Shown here piece by piece: positions 1 through 9,635 of a stretch of DNA of 64,000 nucleotides; position 1 is the stretch's first letter; the number at the start of each line of letters is the position of its first letter. The notes under the pieces were generated by a model. The model worked only from the letters and a program-made list of their open reading frames with translations. It had not been told where the DNA came from and did not search any database. A program made the translations under genes and the position numbers. The stretch is from positions 1 to 64,000 of the forward strand of contig JADLBW010000069.1 of the NCBI GenBank assembly GCA_020847515.1, read 5' to 3'. This DNA is from Pirellulales bacterium. Its GTDB lineage: Bacteria; Planctomycetota; Planctomycetia; Pirellulales; Lacipirellulaceae.

Positions 1-68
1 GGAATCAATAATAAACTCCGGCTCGTTTTCGTCAGCCGTAATCCGCTTACCAAGGGCAAAGCATTTCG

Positions 69-2522
69 ATGGCCACTGATCCTGTCTGCGGCATGACGGT
101 CGACGAGCAGAACGCCGCCGACCAGGTCGAGCACCAGGGCGTCGCCTACTACTTTTGCAGCAAGCACTGCGCCGCACGCTTCCGGGCAAATGCGGAGGCC
201 TTTATTAGGCCAGCCCGCGGCGCGACCGCTGCCGAAAGCTGTTGCGCCGGCGTAGCCAAACGGCAACCAATCGCGGCTTCACGGTCAACGGGGCAGGCCG
301 CTGCAGCGTACACCTGTCCCATGCACCCAGAGGTGATCCAGAAGGGTCCGGGCGCCTGCCCCAAGTGCGGCATGGCCCTCGAACCGGTCGAGCCATCGGC
401 GCCGGCGGAGCGGGTTGAGTACATCTGTCCGATGCACCCCCAGGTCGTGCGCCCTGAGCAAGGGACGTGCCCGATCTGCGGCATGGCGCTGGAGCGACGG
501 ACCGTTGTCGTCGAGGAGAGCAACCCCGAATTGGAGGACATGCAACGTCGTTTCTGGATCAGCGCTGCGCTAAGCCTGCCGCTGGTGATACTGGCCATGT
601 CGCGCATGTTCGTCGAAGCGCAGCTCCAAGCCTTTCTGCCGGGCCGCACGCTTTCGATTATCGAGTTCGCGCTAGCTACGCCTGTGGTGTTGTGGGGCGG
701 CTGGCCGTTCTTCGTTCGGCTGTGGCAGTCCATTGTGAACCGTTCGCCCAACATGTTTACCCTGATTGGCGTCGGCGCCGGCGCCGCTTACGTCCATAGC
801 ACCCTGGCAACCTTTTTTCCGGAGGTGTTTCCAGAGGCTTTTCGGTCGCATGGCAAGGTCGATCTGTACTTTGAAGCCGCCGCCGTGATAGTGACCTTGG
901 TGCTCGCGGGGCAGGTCCTGGAGCTGCGCGCCCGCTCACAGACGGGAGCCGCTATTCGTTCGCTGCTGGGGCTGGCGCCTAAGACGGCGCGCCGCGTTGC
1001 TTCACAGGGGCATGATGAGGAGATTCCGCTATCCGAGGTGAATGTCGGAGATTTGCTGCGGGTTCGTCCTGGAGAAAAAGTCCCCGTGGACGGCGTAGTC
1101 AGCGATGGCGGCAGCTTTGTGGACGAGTCGATGATCAGCGGAGAGCCGATGCCCGTTCAGAAACAACCAGGCGAGACGGTCATCGGCGGCACGCTCAACG
1201 GCGCCGGCTCCTTCGTCATGCGCGCTGAACGAGTCGGCAGGGAAACGATGTTGTCGCAGATTGTTCACATGGTCGCTCAGGCGCAACGAAGTCGGGCGCC
1301 GATCCAGCGGCTCGCAGATCGCGCGGCCGGGCACTTCGTGCCATTGGTGCTGGCCGTCGCGGTGTTGACTTTCATTATCTGGGCGGTCGCAGGCCCCGAG
1401 CCGAGGTTCGCCTACGCGCTGGTAAACAGCGTGGCGGTGCTGATCATCGCCTGTCCGTGCGCTCTGGGACTCGCCGCACCCATGTCGATTATGGTCGCCG
1501 TCGGCAAAGGAGCGTCGATGGGGGTCTTGGTCAAGAACGCCGAAGCCCTCGAACTCATGGAAAAAGTAGATACGCTCGTGGCGGACAAGACTGGCACGCT
1601 GACCGAGGGAAAGCCGCAATTGACCTCGATTACAGCCTTCGCATCGTGGACCGAAACCGAGCTTCTCCGACTTGCCGCTAGCCTCGAGCACATGAGCGAA
1701 CACCCGCTGGCGGCTGCCATCGTACGAGGGGCCCGGGATCGCGGCGTCGCGCTCGTAGAAGCAAACGACTTCCATTCCGCGACGGGCCAGGGAGTGCGCG
1801 GAATCGTGGAGGGCCGGACAGTCGCCGTCGGCAATCCTGGTCTCAGCGTCAAGCGAGATCAGCCGTCGGCCGCGGCCCTCGCGCAGGCCGACGAACTTCG
1901 CCGCAGCGGCCAGACTACGGTGTTCGTGTACGTGGATGGCCAATGCGCGGGACTGCTGGGCGTAGCTGATCCGATCAAACAGTCCACCCGCCAGGCGCTC
2001 CATGATCTGCGGCAGGAAGGGGTCGAAATCGTCATGCTCACCGGCGACAGCCGCGCCACGGCGGAAGCGGTCGCGGGAAACCTCGGCATCCAACGAGTTG
2101 AAGCGGAGCGACTGCCCGCCCAGAAGGTCGAAGTCGTCCAGCAATTGAAAGCGGAGGGACGCACCATTGCAATGGCCGGAGACGGCGTCAACGACGCTCC
2201 TGCGTTAGCCGAAGCCCAGGTCGGCATCGCCATGGGGGCGGGCACAGACGTCGCCTTGGAGAGCGCCGGCATAACCTTGGTGAAGGGCGATCTCAACGGC
2301 ATCGTTCGCAGCCGCCGGCTGAGCGAAGCCGCACTGCGCAATATCAGGCAGAACTTGTTCTTTGCCTTTGTCTACAATGCGTTGGGCGTCCCGATCGCCG
2401 CGGGGGCGTTGTATCCGGCGTTCGGCCTGCTGCTCAACCCAATGATCGCCGCGGCGGCGATGAGCTTTAGCTCGGTTTCGGTAATAGCCAACGCCCTGCG
2501 ACTGCGCCATGCGGAGCTGTAG
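69..2522 (+). CDS. Heavy-metal (copper/silver-type) translocating P-type ATPase with N-terminal YHS domain and two HMBD zinc-ribbon-like domains
   Basis: 817 aa; YHS motif DPVCGMTV; two repeats [15 protein letters not shown] and [18 protein letters not shown] motif [28 protein letters not shown]. Confidence 0.95.
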   Translation: MATDPVCGMTVDEQNAADQVEHQGVAYYFCSKHCAARFRANAEAFIRPARGATAAESCCAGVAKRQPIAASRSTGQAAAAYTCPMHPEVIQKGPGACPKCGMALEPVEPSAPAERVEYICPMHPQVVRPEQGTCPICGMALERRTVVVEESNPELEDMQRRFWISAALSLPLVILAMSRMFVEAQLQAFLPGRTLSIIEFALATPVVLWGGWPFFVRLWQSIVNRSPNMFTLIGVGAGAAYVHSTLATFFPEVFPEAFRSHGKVDLYFEAAAVIVTLVLAGQVLELRARSQTGAAIRSLLGLAPKTARRVASQGHDEEIPLSEVNVGDLLRVRPGEKVPVDGVVSDGGSFVDESMISGEPMPVQKQPGETVIGGTLNGAGSFVMRAERVGRETMLSQIVHMVAQAQRSRAPIQRLADRAAGHFVPLVLAVAVLTFIIWAVAGPEPRFAYALVNSVAVLIIACPCALGLAAPMSIMVAVGKGASMGVLVKNAEALELMEKVDTLVADKTGTLTEGKPQLTSITAFASWTETELLRLAASLEHMSEHPLAAAIVRGARDRGVALVEANDFHSATGQGVRGIVEGRTVAVGNPGLSVKRDQPSAAALAQADELRRSGQTTVFVYVDGQCAGLLGVADPIKQSTRQALHDLRQEGVEIVMLTGDSRATAEAVAGNLGIQRVEAERLPAQKVEVVQQLKAEGRTIAMAGDGVNDAPALAEAQVGIAMGAGTDVALESAGITLVKGDLNGIVRSRRLSEAALRNIRQNLFFAFVYNALGVPIAAGALYPAFGLLLNPMIAAAAMSFSSVSVIANALRLRHAEL

Positions 2523-2592
2523 CTTCAACGCGCCGGTTCGCGAAGCCCAATTTGCAAACTCGATCGACGTGGGCGGCGATTGGGCGCTTGAT

Positions 2593-3783
2593 TTAGCGCT
2601 CCAACGGCAAGTCGCTCAGTTCAAACGACGCGAATATGATCTCGCTATAAAGCGGGACCCCGGCTTCGTAGAGTACGCCGGTCCGTCGCGCGTCGATTCT
2701 CGTCAGGTCCGAGTACGCGGCAGGGCCGGGGTGGAGTAGGCCGACTTTGGTCCAGGCGCCGCCTTCCTGGCTGCTGACGAGCACGGTCAAATCGCGACGG
2801 GCGGCCATGGCGCCGGGCGCGGAATACATGAGGATGTTCTGCCGATCGCCTTGGTCTGTAGCGGCCAGTCGCAGAACCGAATTCTGAACGACCGGCGCTA
2901 CGATGTCTTCCTCGGGAGAGAATGGCGCGGAGAACGTCAGCCCACCATCCTCGCTATAGGCAATTAGCCGCGTTCCGGGCGACGAGCCGTTCTGATCCCG
3001 GGCGTTAAAATACACGCGGCCGTCGATCAACTCCACGGCCGTGGTCTCATTGGGATGAATGGGACTGCCGGCCAGATGCGTGTCGACCCCGCCGATTTTC
3101 CAAGTGACGCCATGATCGTCGCTCAGCAGCACGTGCGCTCCCCAACTATCTTCGCCGGCGAGCCGGTGATCGGCGGGGATGATGATTCGCCCGGCGTGCG
3201 TTCCGCGCTGTAGTTGAATGCCGTGGCCTGGACCCGTGGCATACCAGCCCCACCGTGGTTGCTTCGCCGCCGCGGTGATCTCCACACGCGGCAGCCAAGA
3301 GGCCCCGTGGTCGTCGCTGCAGGTGACGAACACCCGATCATTGTTGCGGGTGAAGGGCAACCAGATTCGCCCTGGATGCTCCGGATCCGCCAGGTCTACC
3401 ACGGGCGACGGATTGCCGATAGTGACGTCCGCCGCCGGATCGGACCACTCGTCTTGAACGATCGACATGCCGCTCCAATGGCGACCGCCATCGCTGCTCC
3501 GCTTCATGACGATGTCGATGTCCCCGTCGTCGCCGCTGCCCCGCTTGCGCCCTTCAGCGAAGGCGAGCAGGTCGCCGTTATGGGCTGTGACAATCGCCGG
3601 AATGCGGTACGTGTGGTAGCCGTCGGCGCCGGAACGGAAAACCAGAGTCTTGATGACGTTACTGAGTTGTTGGCCGTGGAGGTCCTTGTCCGCCCCGCTA
3701 AGGGCTCCCCACGCCGCCGCCAGCCAAAGGACCCGTACCGCGGCCGATTGGAACTGCAATACCTTCTTCGATGGCACGGACAT
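2593..3783 (-). CDS. Sialidase/neuraminidase family (BNR repeat) exo-alpha-sialidase, secreted
   Basis: YRIP motif (YHTYRIPAIVTAHNGDLLAFAEGRKRGSGDDGDIDIVMKRSSDGGRHW); Asp-box SSDGGRHW, SDDHGASW, SDDHGVTW, SEDGGLTF; N-terminal signal-like segment. Confidence 0.85.
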   Translation of the reverse strand: MSVPSKKVLQFQSAAVRVLWLAAAWGALSGADKDLHGQQLSNVIKTLVFRSGADGYHTYRIPAIVTAHNGDLLAFAEGRKRGSGDDGDIDIVMKRSSDGGRHWSGMSIVQDEWSDPAADVTIGNPSPVVDLADPEHPGRIWLPFTRNNDRVFVTCSDDHGASWLPRVEITAAAKQPRWGWYATGPGHGIQLQRGTHAGRIIIPADHRLAGEDSWGAHVLLSDDHGVTWKIGGVDTHLAGSPIHPNETTAVELIDGRVYFNARDQNGSSPGTRLIAYSEDGGLTFSAPFSPEEDIVAPVVQNSVLRLAATDQGDRQNILMYSAPGAMAARRDLTVLVSSQEGGAWTKVGLLHPGPAAYSDLTRIDARRTGVLYEAGVPLYSEIIFASFELSDLPLER

Positions 3784-4096
3784 CGCCTACTTGTTCTCCA
3801 GCAAGGGCGGCCTGCAGCGCGCCAAACCAAGGAGAGCCTTTCATTCGATCAGCGGATCTAAGGAACGAACATACCCGAAGCGCCGCCATTGGCGCATGTA
3901 TGGCCCGAGCTGCGCTGGCGCAGAATTTATTGAAAACGGCGCGGCTAAGGAACCGTGCCCCACTGTCGGCGGGCGGCGGTCGCCCGACGGCAAGAGAGGA
4001 AAATGCTCATCCTTCCACCCACTAACCGATGGCCGAGAGTCGACGGCCCAAAAGCGGTAACGGGTTCATAGCGGCGCGGCAATCAATCGAACAGTT

Positions 4097-4114
4097 TTGG
4101 CACGACGCTTGCTA
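4097..4114 (+). promoter_or_regulatory. Sigma-54 (RpoN) -24/-12 promoter
   Basis: TTGGCACG-ACGC-TTGCTA; invariant GG (4099-4100) and GC (4111-4112) separated by 10 nt; about 50 bp before ATG 4165. Confidence 0.7.
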
Positions 4115-4164
4115 GGCATGCCTCGCGGTGATGTGAGCAGCAAAACTCCACTCGCGGCTGTGCG

Positions 4165-4875
4165 ATGAACATCCTCGTGATCGACGTGGGCGGCACCAAC
4201 GTCAAGGTGTGGAAGACCGAAGAGGCCGAAAAAGTCAAATTTCCCTCCGGCAGGGACCTCACGCCCCAAACGCTTCTCGAAGGCGTCCGCGAGGCGACCG
4301 AAGGCTGGCCCGTGGAACGGGTGTCGATCGGCTATCCGGGCGACGTCCGAAACGGCAGACCCATCGCTGAACCCTATAACTTGGGCGACGGGTGGGTAGA
4401 CTTCGACTTCGTCCATGCCTTCGACTGTCCGGTTCGAATCATGAACGACGCCTGCCTGCAGGCCTTGGGAAGCTACGACGGGGGGCGGATGCTATACCTA
4501 GGACTGGGAACCAGCATCGGAACTGCGTTTATCACCGACGGCGTGATCGTCCCCCTAGCGCTCGGACACCCGAAACTGTGGGAAGGCGAAACCTTCGAGC
4601 ACTATTTGGGTCGCGCCGCGTTGACGCTACACGGCAAAAAACGGTGGCGGCAAGCCGTCGCTGAAACTGCCGCCATTCTCAAGCCGGCTTTTCTAGCGGA
4701 TTACATCGTGCTTGGCGGCGGCAATGCGGACGAGCTCAAGGAAATGCCCCCAGGATGTCGGCGGGGCGGCAATCACAATGCTTACTTCGGCGGGCTGCGG
4801 ATGTGGGAGGATATTGCCGACTCCGCACCGTCGCACCTGGCCGTTCTTCCCAAAGTCGCTGCTGAAACGGCATAA
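4165..4875 (+). CDS. ROK family kinase, polyphosphate glucokinase-like
   Basis: MNILVIDVGGTNVKVW phosphate-binding motif; YLGLGTSIGTAF; LGGGNADELKEMPPGCRRGGNHNAYFGG. Confidence 0.8.
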   Translation: MNILVIDVGGTNVKVWKTEEAEKVKFPSGRDLTPQTLLEGVREATEGWPVERVSIGYPGDVRNGRPIAEPYNLGDGWVDFDFVHAFDCPVRIMNDACLQALGSYDGGRMLYLGLGTSIGTAFITDGVIVPLALGHPKLWEGETFEHYLGRAALTLHGKKRWRQAVAETAAILKPAFLADYIVLGGGNADELKEMPPGCRRGGNHNAYFGGLRMWEDIADSAPSHLAVLPKVAAETA

Positions 4876-4950
4876 GCGCCGCTACTGCCGCTTGCGTAGC
4901 GTGGTTATACAAGGCCCCCGCATCGCCGCACTACGCACGAGGATTCTGTC

Positions 4951-5754
4951 ATGCGAAGCAAGGCGCGGATAAAGAACCATCCGCTCCATCCAATGCTCAT
5001 TGCCTTTCCGATTGCATTCGTCACGACTGCCCCGATAGCGGACCTTGTGGGAATATGGGGCGGATGGCGCGAGGCGTGGCTAATCGGGGCATATTCCAGT
5101 CTAGCTGCGGTGGTTACGGGTCTGTTCGCCGCCGCGCCAGGATTGGTTGATTACTTCCTCGTCGTGCCCCCGCAAAGCTCGGGTAAACGCCGGGCCACCT
5201 GGCATATGGCGATCAATGCAACAGCCCTAGTCGCTTTTGCGGCCGGGTGGGCGTTTCGCGACTGGCATACGTTACAGCCGCAGGCCCTAGCGGTAGCGCT
5301 GGAAATTGCCGGCTGGGCGCTGATCAGCGTCGGCGGTTGGCTCGGCGGCACGTTGGTGTACCGCAATCAAATCGGAATCGACCATCGCTACGCTGAAGCG
5401 GGAAAATGGCGAGAAGTCTCCATCCAAGCGGCGCCGGGCGAGCCTGTGGCCGTGCCGGGGGCCGACCAGCTAAAACCTGGGCAGATGATGCTCATTCACG
5501 TCGGCGGCCGACGAATCGTCCTGGCCAGAACCGAATCAGCTTTTCGCGCCTTCGACGACCGCTGCACCCATCGCGGAGGCTCACTGGCCGCCGGAGTTCT
5601 GGCGTGCGACGTCGTCGCCTGCCCCTGGCACGGCTCTCAATTCAGTGTCGTTGACGGCAAAGTCCAGGCCGGACCAGCGACAGAACCGTTATCTACCTAC
5701 CCAGTCCTAGAGTCTCACGGCGAGATCAGGATCGAACTGGCCAGTTCCAGTTAA
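4951..5754 (+). CDS. DUF2231 membrane domain fused to C-terminal Rieske 2Fe-2S domain
   Basis: NHPLHPMLIAFPIA (DUF2231-like) with several TM segments; Rieske motifs CTHRGG and CPWHGSQF. Confidence 0.85.
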   Translation: MRSKARIKNHPLHPMLIAFPIAFVTTAPIADLVGIWGGWREAWLIGAYSSLAAVVTGLFAAAPGLVDYFLVVPPQSSGKRRATWHMAINATALVAFAAGWAFRDWHTLQPQALAVALEIAGWALISVGGWLGGTLVYRNQIGIDHRYAEAGKWREVSIQAAPGEPVAVPGADQLKPGQMMLIHVGGRRIVLARTESAFRAFDDRCTHRGGSLAAGVLACDVVACPWHGSQFSVVDGKVQAGPATEPLSTYPVLESHGEIRIELASSS

Positions 5755-5858
5755 TGAACTCGGTTCCGCCCCGCGGCCCGCCTTCGGGGCGTTTGGCGCG
5801 CGCCTTGCCCCTACGAAGCCCTGTTATTCCACACTTTCGACGACAGGAGGAACTACCT

Positions 5859-6293
5859 ATGGCGACCAGCAGCAAAGCAAGCCGCAGCCGGACAAAAGGG
5901 CAATCCGTGAAGGCGGCCGGCGGCAAGTCGGGTCGCACTTCAGCGAAGACCAATGGCGCGGCGAAGCGCGGCGGCGAAGGGAAGGCGCCCAGCACTCGAT
6001 CGGCCAGCAGCAAGCGGACGACCAGCCACGCGGTCATTCGCAAGTGGGTCGAAGCTCGCGGCGGTAAACCGTCGATCGTAGGCGCCACGAAGGGACGGGG
6101 AAAATCCGCCGGCTTATTGCGGATCGATTTCCCTGGATATCGCGGGGAAGGAAGTCTGCAGGAACTCTCGTGGGACCAATTCTTTGAGACCTTTGATGCA
6201 AATGATCTGGTCTTTCTCTACCAGGAGAAAACGGCGACGGGACGCCCGAGCCGCTTCTCGAAATTCGTAAGTAAGTCGTCCGCTCGGAAGTGA
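5859..6293 (+). CDS. Small basic conserved protein (Lys/Arg/Ser-rich N-terminus plus conserved C-terminal domain)
   Basis: Start refined to ATG 5859 preceded by AGGAGG; C-terminal ...VIRKWVEARGGKPSIV...GLLRIDFPGYRGEGSLQELSWDQFFETF...LYQEKTA. Confidence 0.75.
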   Translation: MATSSKASRSRTKGQSVKAAGGKSGRTSAKTNGAAKRGGEGKAPSTRSASSKRTTSHAVIRKWVEARGGKPSIVGATKGRGKSAGLLRIDFPGYRGEGSLQELSWDQFFETFDANDLVFLYQEKTATGRPSRFSKFVSKSSARK

Positions 6294-6406
6294 CCGGCGT
6301 CCGTTGGGCTACCGCGGAAGTCGCCCGAAGCGAGGGGTCGTCGGAGTTGCGAAGCGCACAATGGCGCTATTTGAGCAGCGCCCCATTTGGCTCGGAGGAT
6401 CTGCCA

Positions 6407-6790
6407 GTGCCCTCGTTGCAGCAGACAATTGATAAGCATTTGCGGGCGATCTGCGAGCGAGATCTTGCCGCCCTGCAGGAGACTGTGGCGATGGGCGACA
6501 TCGTCCTGATCACAGCCGAGGGGAGACTTGTCCGCGACCCGGCCGTCTTTTTCGAGATGCATCGTCAGTGGTTTGCCTCAGACGCATGGCAACTAGGGAC
6601 GGAGCCTGTTTGCCAGTGGGAGTCTCAGAGCCTGGGCGTGGTGGTTCTCAAACTCGACTACTGCGAGTCGCCGCCCGGCAAGCCGCAACTGCACGCCGAG
6701 AGTTTTCTGACGCTGGTGTTCCAGCGGCAAGCAGATCGCTGGCTTTTGGTGCAGGACCAGAACACGCCGTGTAAGGGTACAAGTTCCTAG
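6407..6790 (+). CDS. NTF2-like / SnoaL-type (DUF4440-like) small protein
   Basis: GTG 6407 preceded by GGAGG with 8-nt spacing; length and pattern (IDKHLRAICERDLAALQETVA...DRWLLVQDQNTP) fit NTF2-like stress proteins. Confidence 0.6.
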   Translation: MPSLQQTIDKHLRAICERDLAALQETVAMGDIVLITAEGRLVRDPAVFFEMHRQWFASDAWQLGTEPVCQWESQSLGVVVLKLDYCESPPGKPQLHAESFLTLVFQRQADRWLLVQDQNTPCKGTSS

Positions 6791-6855
6791 CGGCGGCGCT
6801 CAGTCGTTATTACCCCTTGATGGAAGGCTTCCTGTAATAATATTTAGTCGGAGCC

Positions 6856-7578
6856 ATGATGAGCATGTTGGACGGCAAGGTGTGCTTGGTCACCGGTGCA
6901 GGGCAAGGCTTAGGGCAGGCGACCTGCAAAGTCCTGTCCGAAGCCGGCGCAACGGTCGTCGCCGCAGATATCCGAGGCGAGGCGGCCCAGCGAACCGCGC
7001 AGTTGTTGGAACGGCCAGGGGGGCGCGCGGTGACGCTCGATGTTTCGCAAGACCGCCAGGCGGCACAAGTCATTGATGAGATCGTCGCCGACCTAGGCGG
7101 CATCGACGTACTGGTGAACAACGCCGGCGTTGACAAGACGGTTCCCGTGGAAGAGCTATCGTTTGAGGACTGGGACCGCATCATGGCCGTCAATTTGCGC
7201 GGACCGTTCGTTATGTCGAAGCTGGCGCTGCGGCAGATGAAATCGCAAGGCGGCGGGCATATCGTCAACATCGTATCCACTGCCGCTAAGCGAGCATGGG
7301 CTAACGCGGCCGCCTACCACGCCAGCAAATGGGGACTGCTGGGCCTAAGTCATGCCTTGCACGTTGAGGGTCGTCCGCACAAGGTGAAAGTGACCGCGGT
7401 AATCGCCGGCGGCATGCGTACGCCCTTTCTCTTAGACAGGTTTCCTGATTTGGATCCGAATGTACTGCAGGATCCGAAGAACGTCGCTGATACCGTGCGC
7501 TTTGTGCTTACCCAACCAGCCGAGACGGTCGTCCCCGAAGTGATGGTTCTGCCGATGCGCGAAAGCTCATGGCCCTAG
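6856..7578 (+). CDS. SDR family NAD(P)-dependent oxidoreductase
   Basis: TGAGQGLG cofactor motif, NNAG, YHASKWG catalytic YxxxK. Exact start could be 6856, 6859 or 6865. Confidence 0.9.
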   Translation: MMSMLDGKVCLVTGAGQGLGQATCKVLSEAGATVVAADIRGEAAQRTAQLLERPGGRAVTLDVSQDRQAAQVIDEIVADLGGIDVLVNNAGVDKTVPVEELSFEDWDRIMAVNLRGPFVMSKLALRQMKSQGGGHIVNIVSTAAKRAWANAAAYHASKWGLLGLSHALHVEGRPHKVKVTAVIAGGMRTPFLLDRFPDLDPNVLQDPKNVADTVRFVLTQPAETVVPEVMVLPMRESSWP

Positions 7579-7596
7579 CGAAGGCGCAAACGAGCG

Positions 7597-8136
7597 ATGG
7601 ATGAGGCGATCGCTTCACGACTGCGGACCGTCCAGGGCGATATCACGCAGTTGGCGGTCGATGCGATCGTTAGTGCGGCCAACAGCGCCCTGCTGGGAGG
7701 CGGCGGAGTGGACGGCGCGATCCACCGGGCGGCTGGACCGGGGTTGCTGGAGGAATGCCGCCGCGTGGGAGGATGTCCCGCCGGCGAGGCCCGCCTCACG
7801 GGCGGTTATTGCTTGCCGGCGCGGTACGTAATTCACGCGGTCGGGCCGGTGTGGCACGGCGGCCGGTGCGGCGAGGCGGCGCTGCTGAAGTCGTGTTACA
7901 GAAGCGCATTGACGCTGGCGCGAGACGTAGCGGCCCGGACCATTGCTTTTCCTTGCATCTCTACCGGCGCCTACCGCTATCCGAAGCAGCGGGCGTGTGA
8001 GACGGCTGTGGCGTCGGTTGTCCGGTGGCTTGCAGAGAATCGACTTCCGGAGACGGTTACCTTTTGCTTGTTTGACTACGAGAATGCGGAGCTTTACCGC
8101 AATCGCCTCGCGCAGGAGCAACCGCCGAACGGATAG
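7597..8136 (+). CDS. Macro domain protein (O-acetyl-ADP-ribose deacetylase-like)
   Basis: GDITQLAVDAIVSAANSALLGGGGVDGAIHRAAG..., CISTGAYRYP. Confidence 0.92.
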   Translation: MDEAIASRLRTVQGDITQLAVDAIVSAANSALLGGGGVDGAIHRAAGPGLLEECRRVGGCPAGEARLTGGYCLPARYVIHAVGPVWHGGRCGEAALLKSCYRSALTLARDVAARTIAFPCISTGAYRYPKQRACETAVASVVRWLAENRLPETVTFCLFDYENAELYRNRLAQEQPPNG

Positions 8137-8333
8137 GCAACCGCTGCGTACAGCCAGCCGCGACGCTGGCCCTCGACCATCGGTGACGTAGAGGGCAACG
8201 CGCAGCGGCGTGGGCGGCATATCCTTCGAGGAGGTCACCCCTTGGCGGGCGGGTTTCTGCGAAAAGGCCGAGGCGTCATAATAGACCCGGGATGCTGGCG
8301 TTTCACCTGGCCGGCCGATTATGCGGTGATGTT

Positions 8334-8768
8334 ATGAAAATTGCCCTCGGCTCGGACCACGCCGGATATCGCTACAAGGAACTGCTCAAGCGGCGGCTGG
8401 AAGAGTTGGGGCATGAGGCGTATGACTTCGGCGCTCATTCCACGGAGCCGGTCGACTATCCGGTGTTCGTCCGCCCGGCGGCTGAGGCGGTTGCCAGGGG
8501 CGAGTTCGACCGGGGCATCGTGCTGGGAGGCTCGGGCAACGGCGAGGCGATGGTCGCCAATCGCGTCCGCGGCGTCCGATGTGCGCTTTGCTGGAATGCC
8601 GAGTCGGCGCGGCTGGCACGGGCCCATAACGATGCCAACTTGCTCTCGCTGGGCGAACGGATGATCGACGAAGCGACCGCGCTGCGAATCCTTGAAACCT
8701 GGTTGAATGCGCCATTCGAGGGCGGACGGCATCAGAAGCGGATCGAAATGATCGACGCCGCCGATTGA
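8334..8768 (+). CDS. rpiB: Ribose-5-phosphate isomerase B
   Basis: Start refined to ATG 8334: MKIALGSDHAGYRYKELLKRRLEELGHE; GGSGNGEAMVANRVRGVRCALCW. Confidence 0.92.
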   Translation: MKIALGSDHAGYRYKELLKRRLEELGHEAYDFGAHSTEPVDYPVFVRPAAEAVARGEFDRGIVLGGSGNGEAMVANRVRGVRCALCWNAESARLARAHNDANLLSLGERMIDEATALRILETWLNAPFEGGRHQKRIEMIDAAD

Positions 8769-8844
8769 CGGCCGCGCAGCGCCCGATGCGCGCCTTGGCG
8801 AGTTCGCGAAACCGGGGGCCGCTTGCGTCTCAGCACATGTCCAC

Positions 8845-9420
8845 TCAGTACCCGGGGCCTTGAAGATCAATGACGCCGGGCGGCCATTCCCCTCCAGCAG
8901 GATAGCGGAGCACGAGATCGTCCCAAAACGCGCTCGCCGTCGGATCGTCGGCCAGCGAATTGACGACGCGGTTCAGGACGCCGACGGCGCCAAGCTTCTC
9001 ATAGAATGCTTGCACGCGCTGGCTCGCTTGAAACAACAAAAACGGAAACGCGCCCCGATCGACTAACTCGAAAGCGGCTCGAACCACCGCTTCGCCGAGA
9101 CCCGCTCCACGCCGGTCCGCGGCCGTGCAGACGCGGGCCAAGCCCCCGACCGTCATTTTGCCACGCTGGGTGCGGAGCGTGCGCGGTTGGACCGAGGCGT
9201 GGGCCACTACACGGCCCTGTTCCACAATGACCATCGCCAAGGGCCCGTGCTCTGCCGCCTCGGAATACTGCCGACCCAGCGCCAATTGCTGCGCGGCGCG
9301 ATCGTCGGCCGTCAGATGCGGCTTGAGCCACGTCTGATGGATCAGTTCGCCGATGCTCCGGGCTTGCTCCGTCGTAAAGTAACGGGCGTCCCAAATCTCC
9401 AAGGGCATGGCGGCAATCAT
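8845..9420 (-). CDS. GNAT family N-acetyltransferase
   Basis: VCTAADRRGAGLGEAVVRAAFELVDR acetyl-CoA binding motif. ATG at 9420 chosen because the longer ORF would read through a strong hairpin. Confidence 0.8.
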   Translation of the reverse strand: MIAAMPLEIWDARYFTTEQARSIGELIHQTWLKPHLTADDRAAQQLALGRQYSEAAEHGPLAMVIVEQGRVVAHASVQPRTLRTQRGKMTVGGLARVCTAADRRGAGLGEAVVRAAFELVDRGAFPFLLFQASQRVQAFYEKLGAVGVLNRVVNSLADDPTASAFWDDLVLRYPAGGEWPPGVIDLQGPGY

Positions 9421-9431
9421 GACGAGGGTTC

Positions 9432-9480
9432 CTCGGCTTTTTGCGACGTAGTTATTTAACCGTACGTCGCAAACGCCGAG
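9432..9480 (-). promoter_or_regulatory. Strong inverted repeat/hairpin in the 5' region of the GNAT gene
   Basis: CTCGGC-TT-TTTGCGACGTA ... TACGTCGCAAA-C-GCCGAG: 17 paired bases with one small internal loop and a 12-nt AT-rich terminal loop, ending 11 nt before ATG 9420 on the minus strand. Confidence 0.6.
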
Positions 9481-9635
9481 TCGAGAAATGCCAAGCCGGC
9501 GCTGCTTCGGCCCGACCAATCCGCCTAGGTCTCATGATCCGTCCAAGCGACCGCCTCCCTTTGCGGCCTCCGAGTCGATAAGCTTGGTAATGGGCATTGT
9601 ATCGTCGCTGGAGCGACCTGGAGAGCAGATTTGAC

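Noticed and set aside
1029-2144. 371-aa ORF antisense to the P-type ATPase
   Set aside because: Shadow ORF produced by high GC; the opposite strand has clear conserved P-type ATPase motifs and this frame shows no recognisable domain
4431-4441. GGTTCGAATC T-loop-like motif suggesting a tRNA
   Set aside because: Lies inside the ROK kinase CDS and no acceptor or anticodon stem could be built around it
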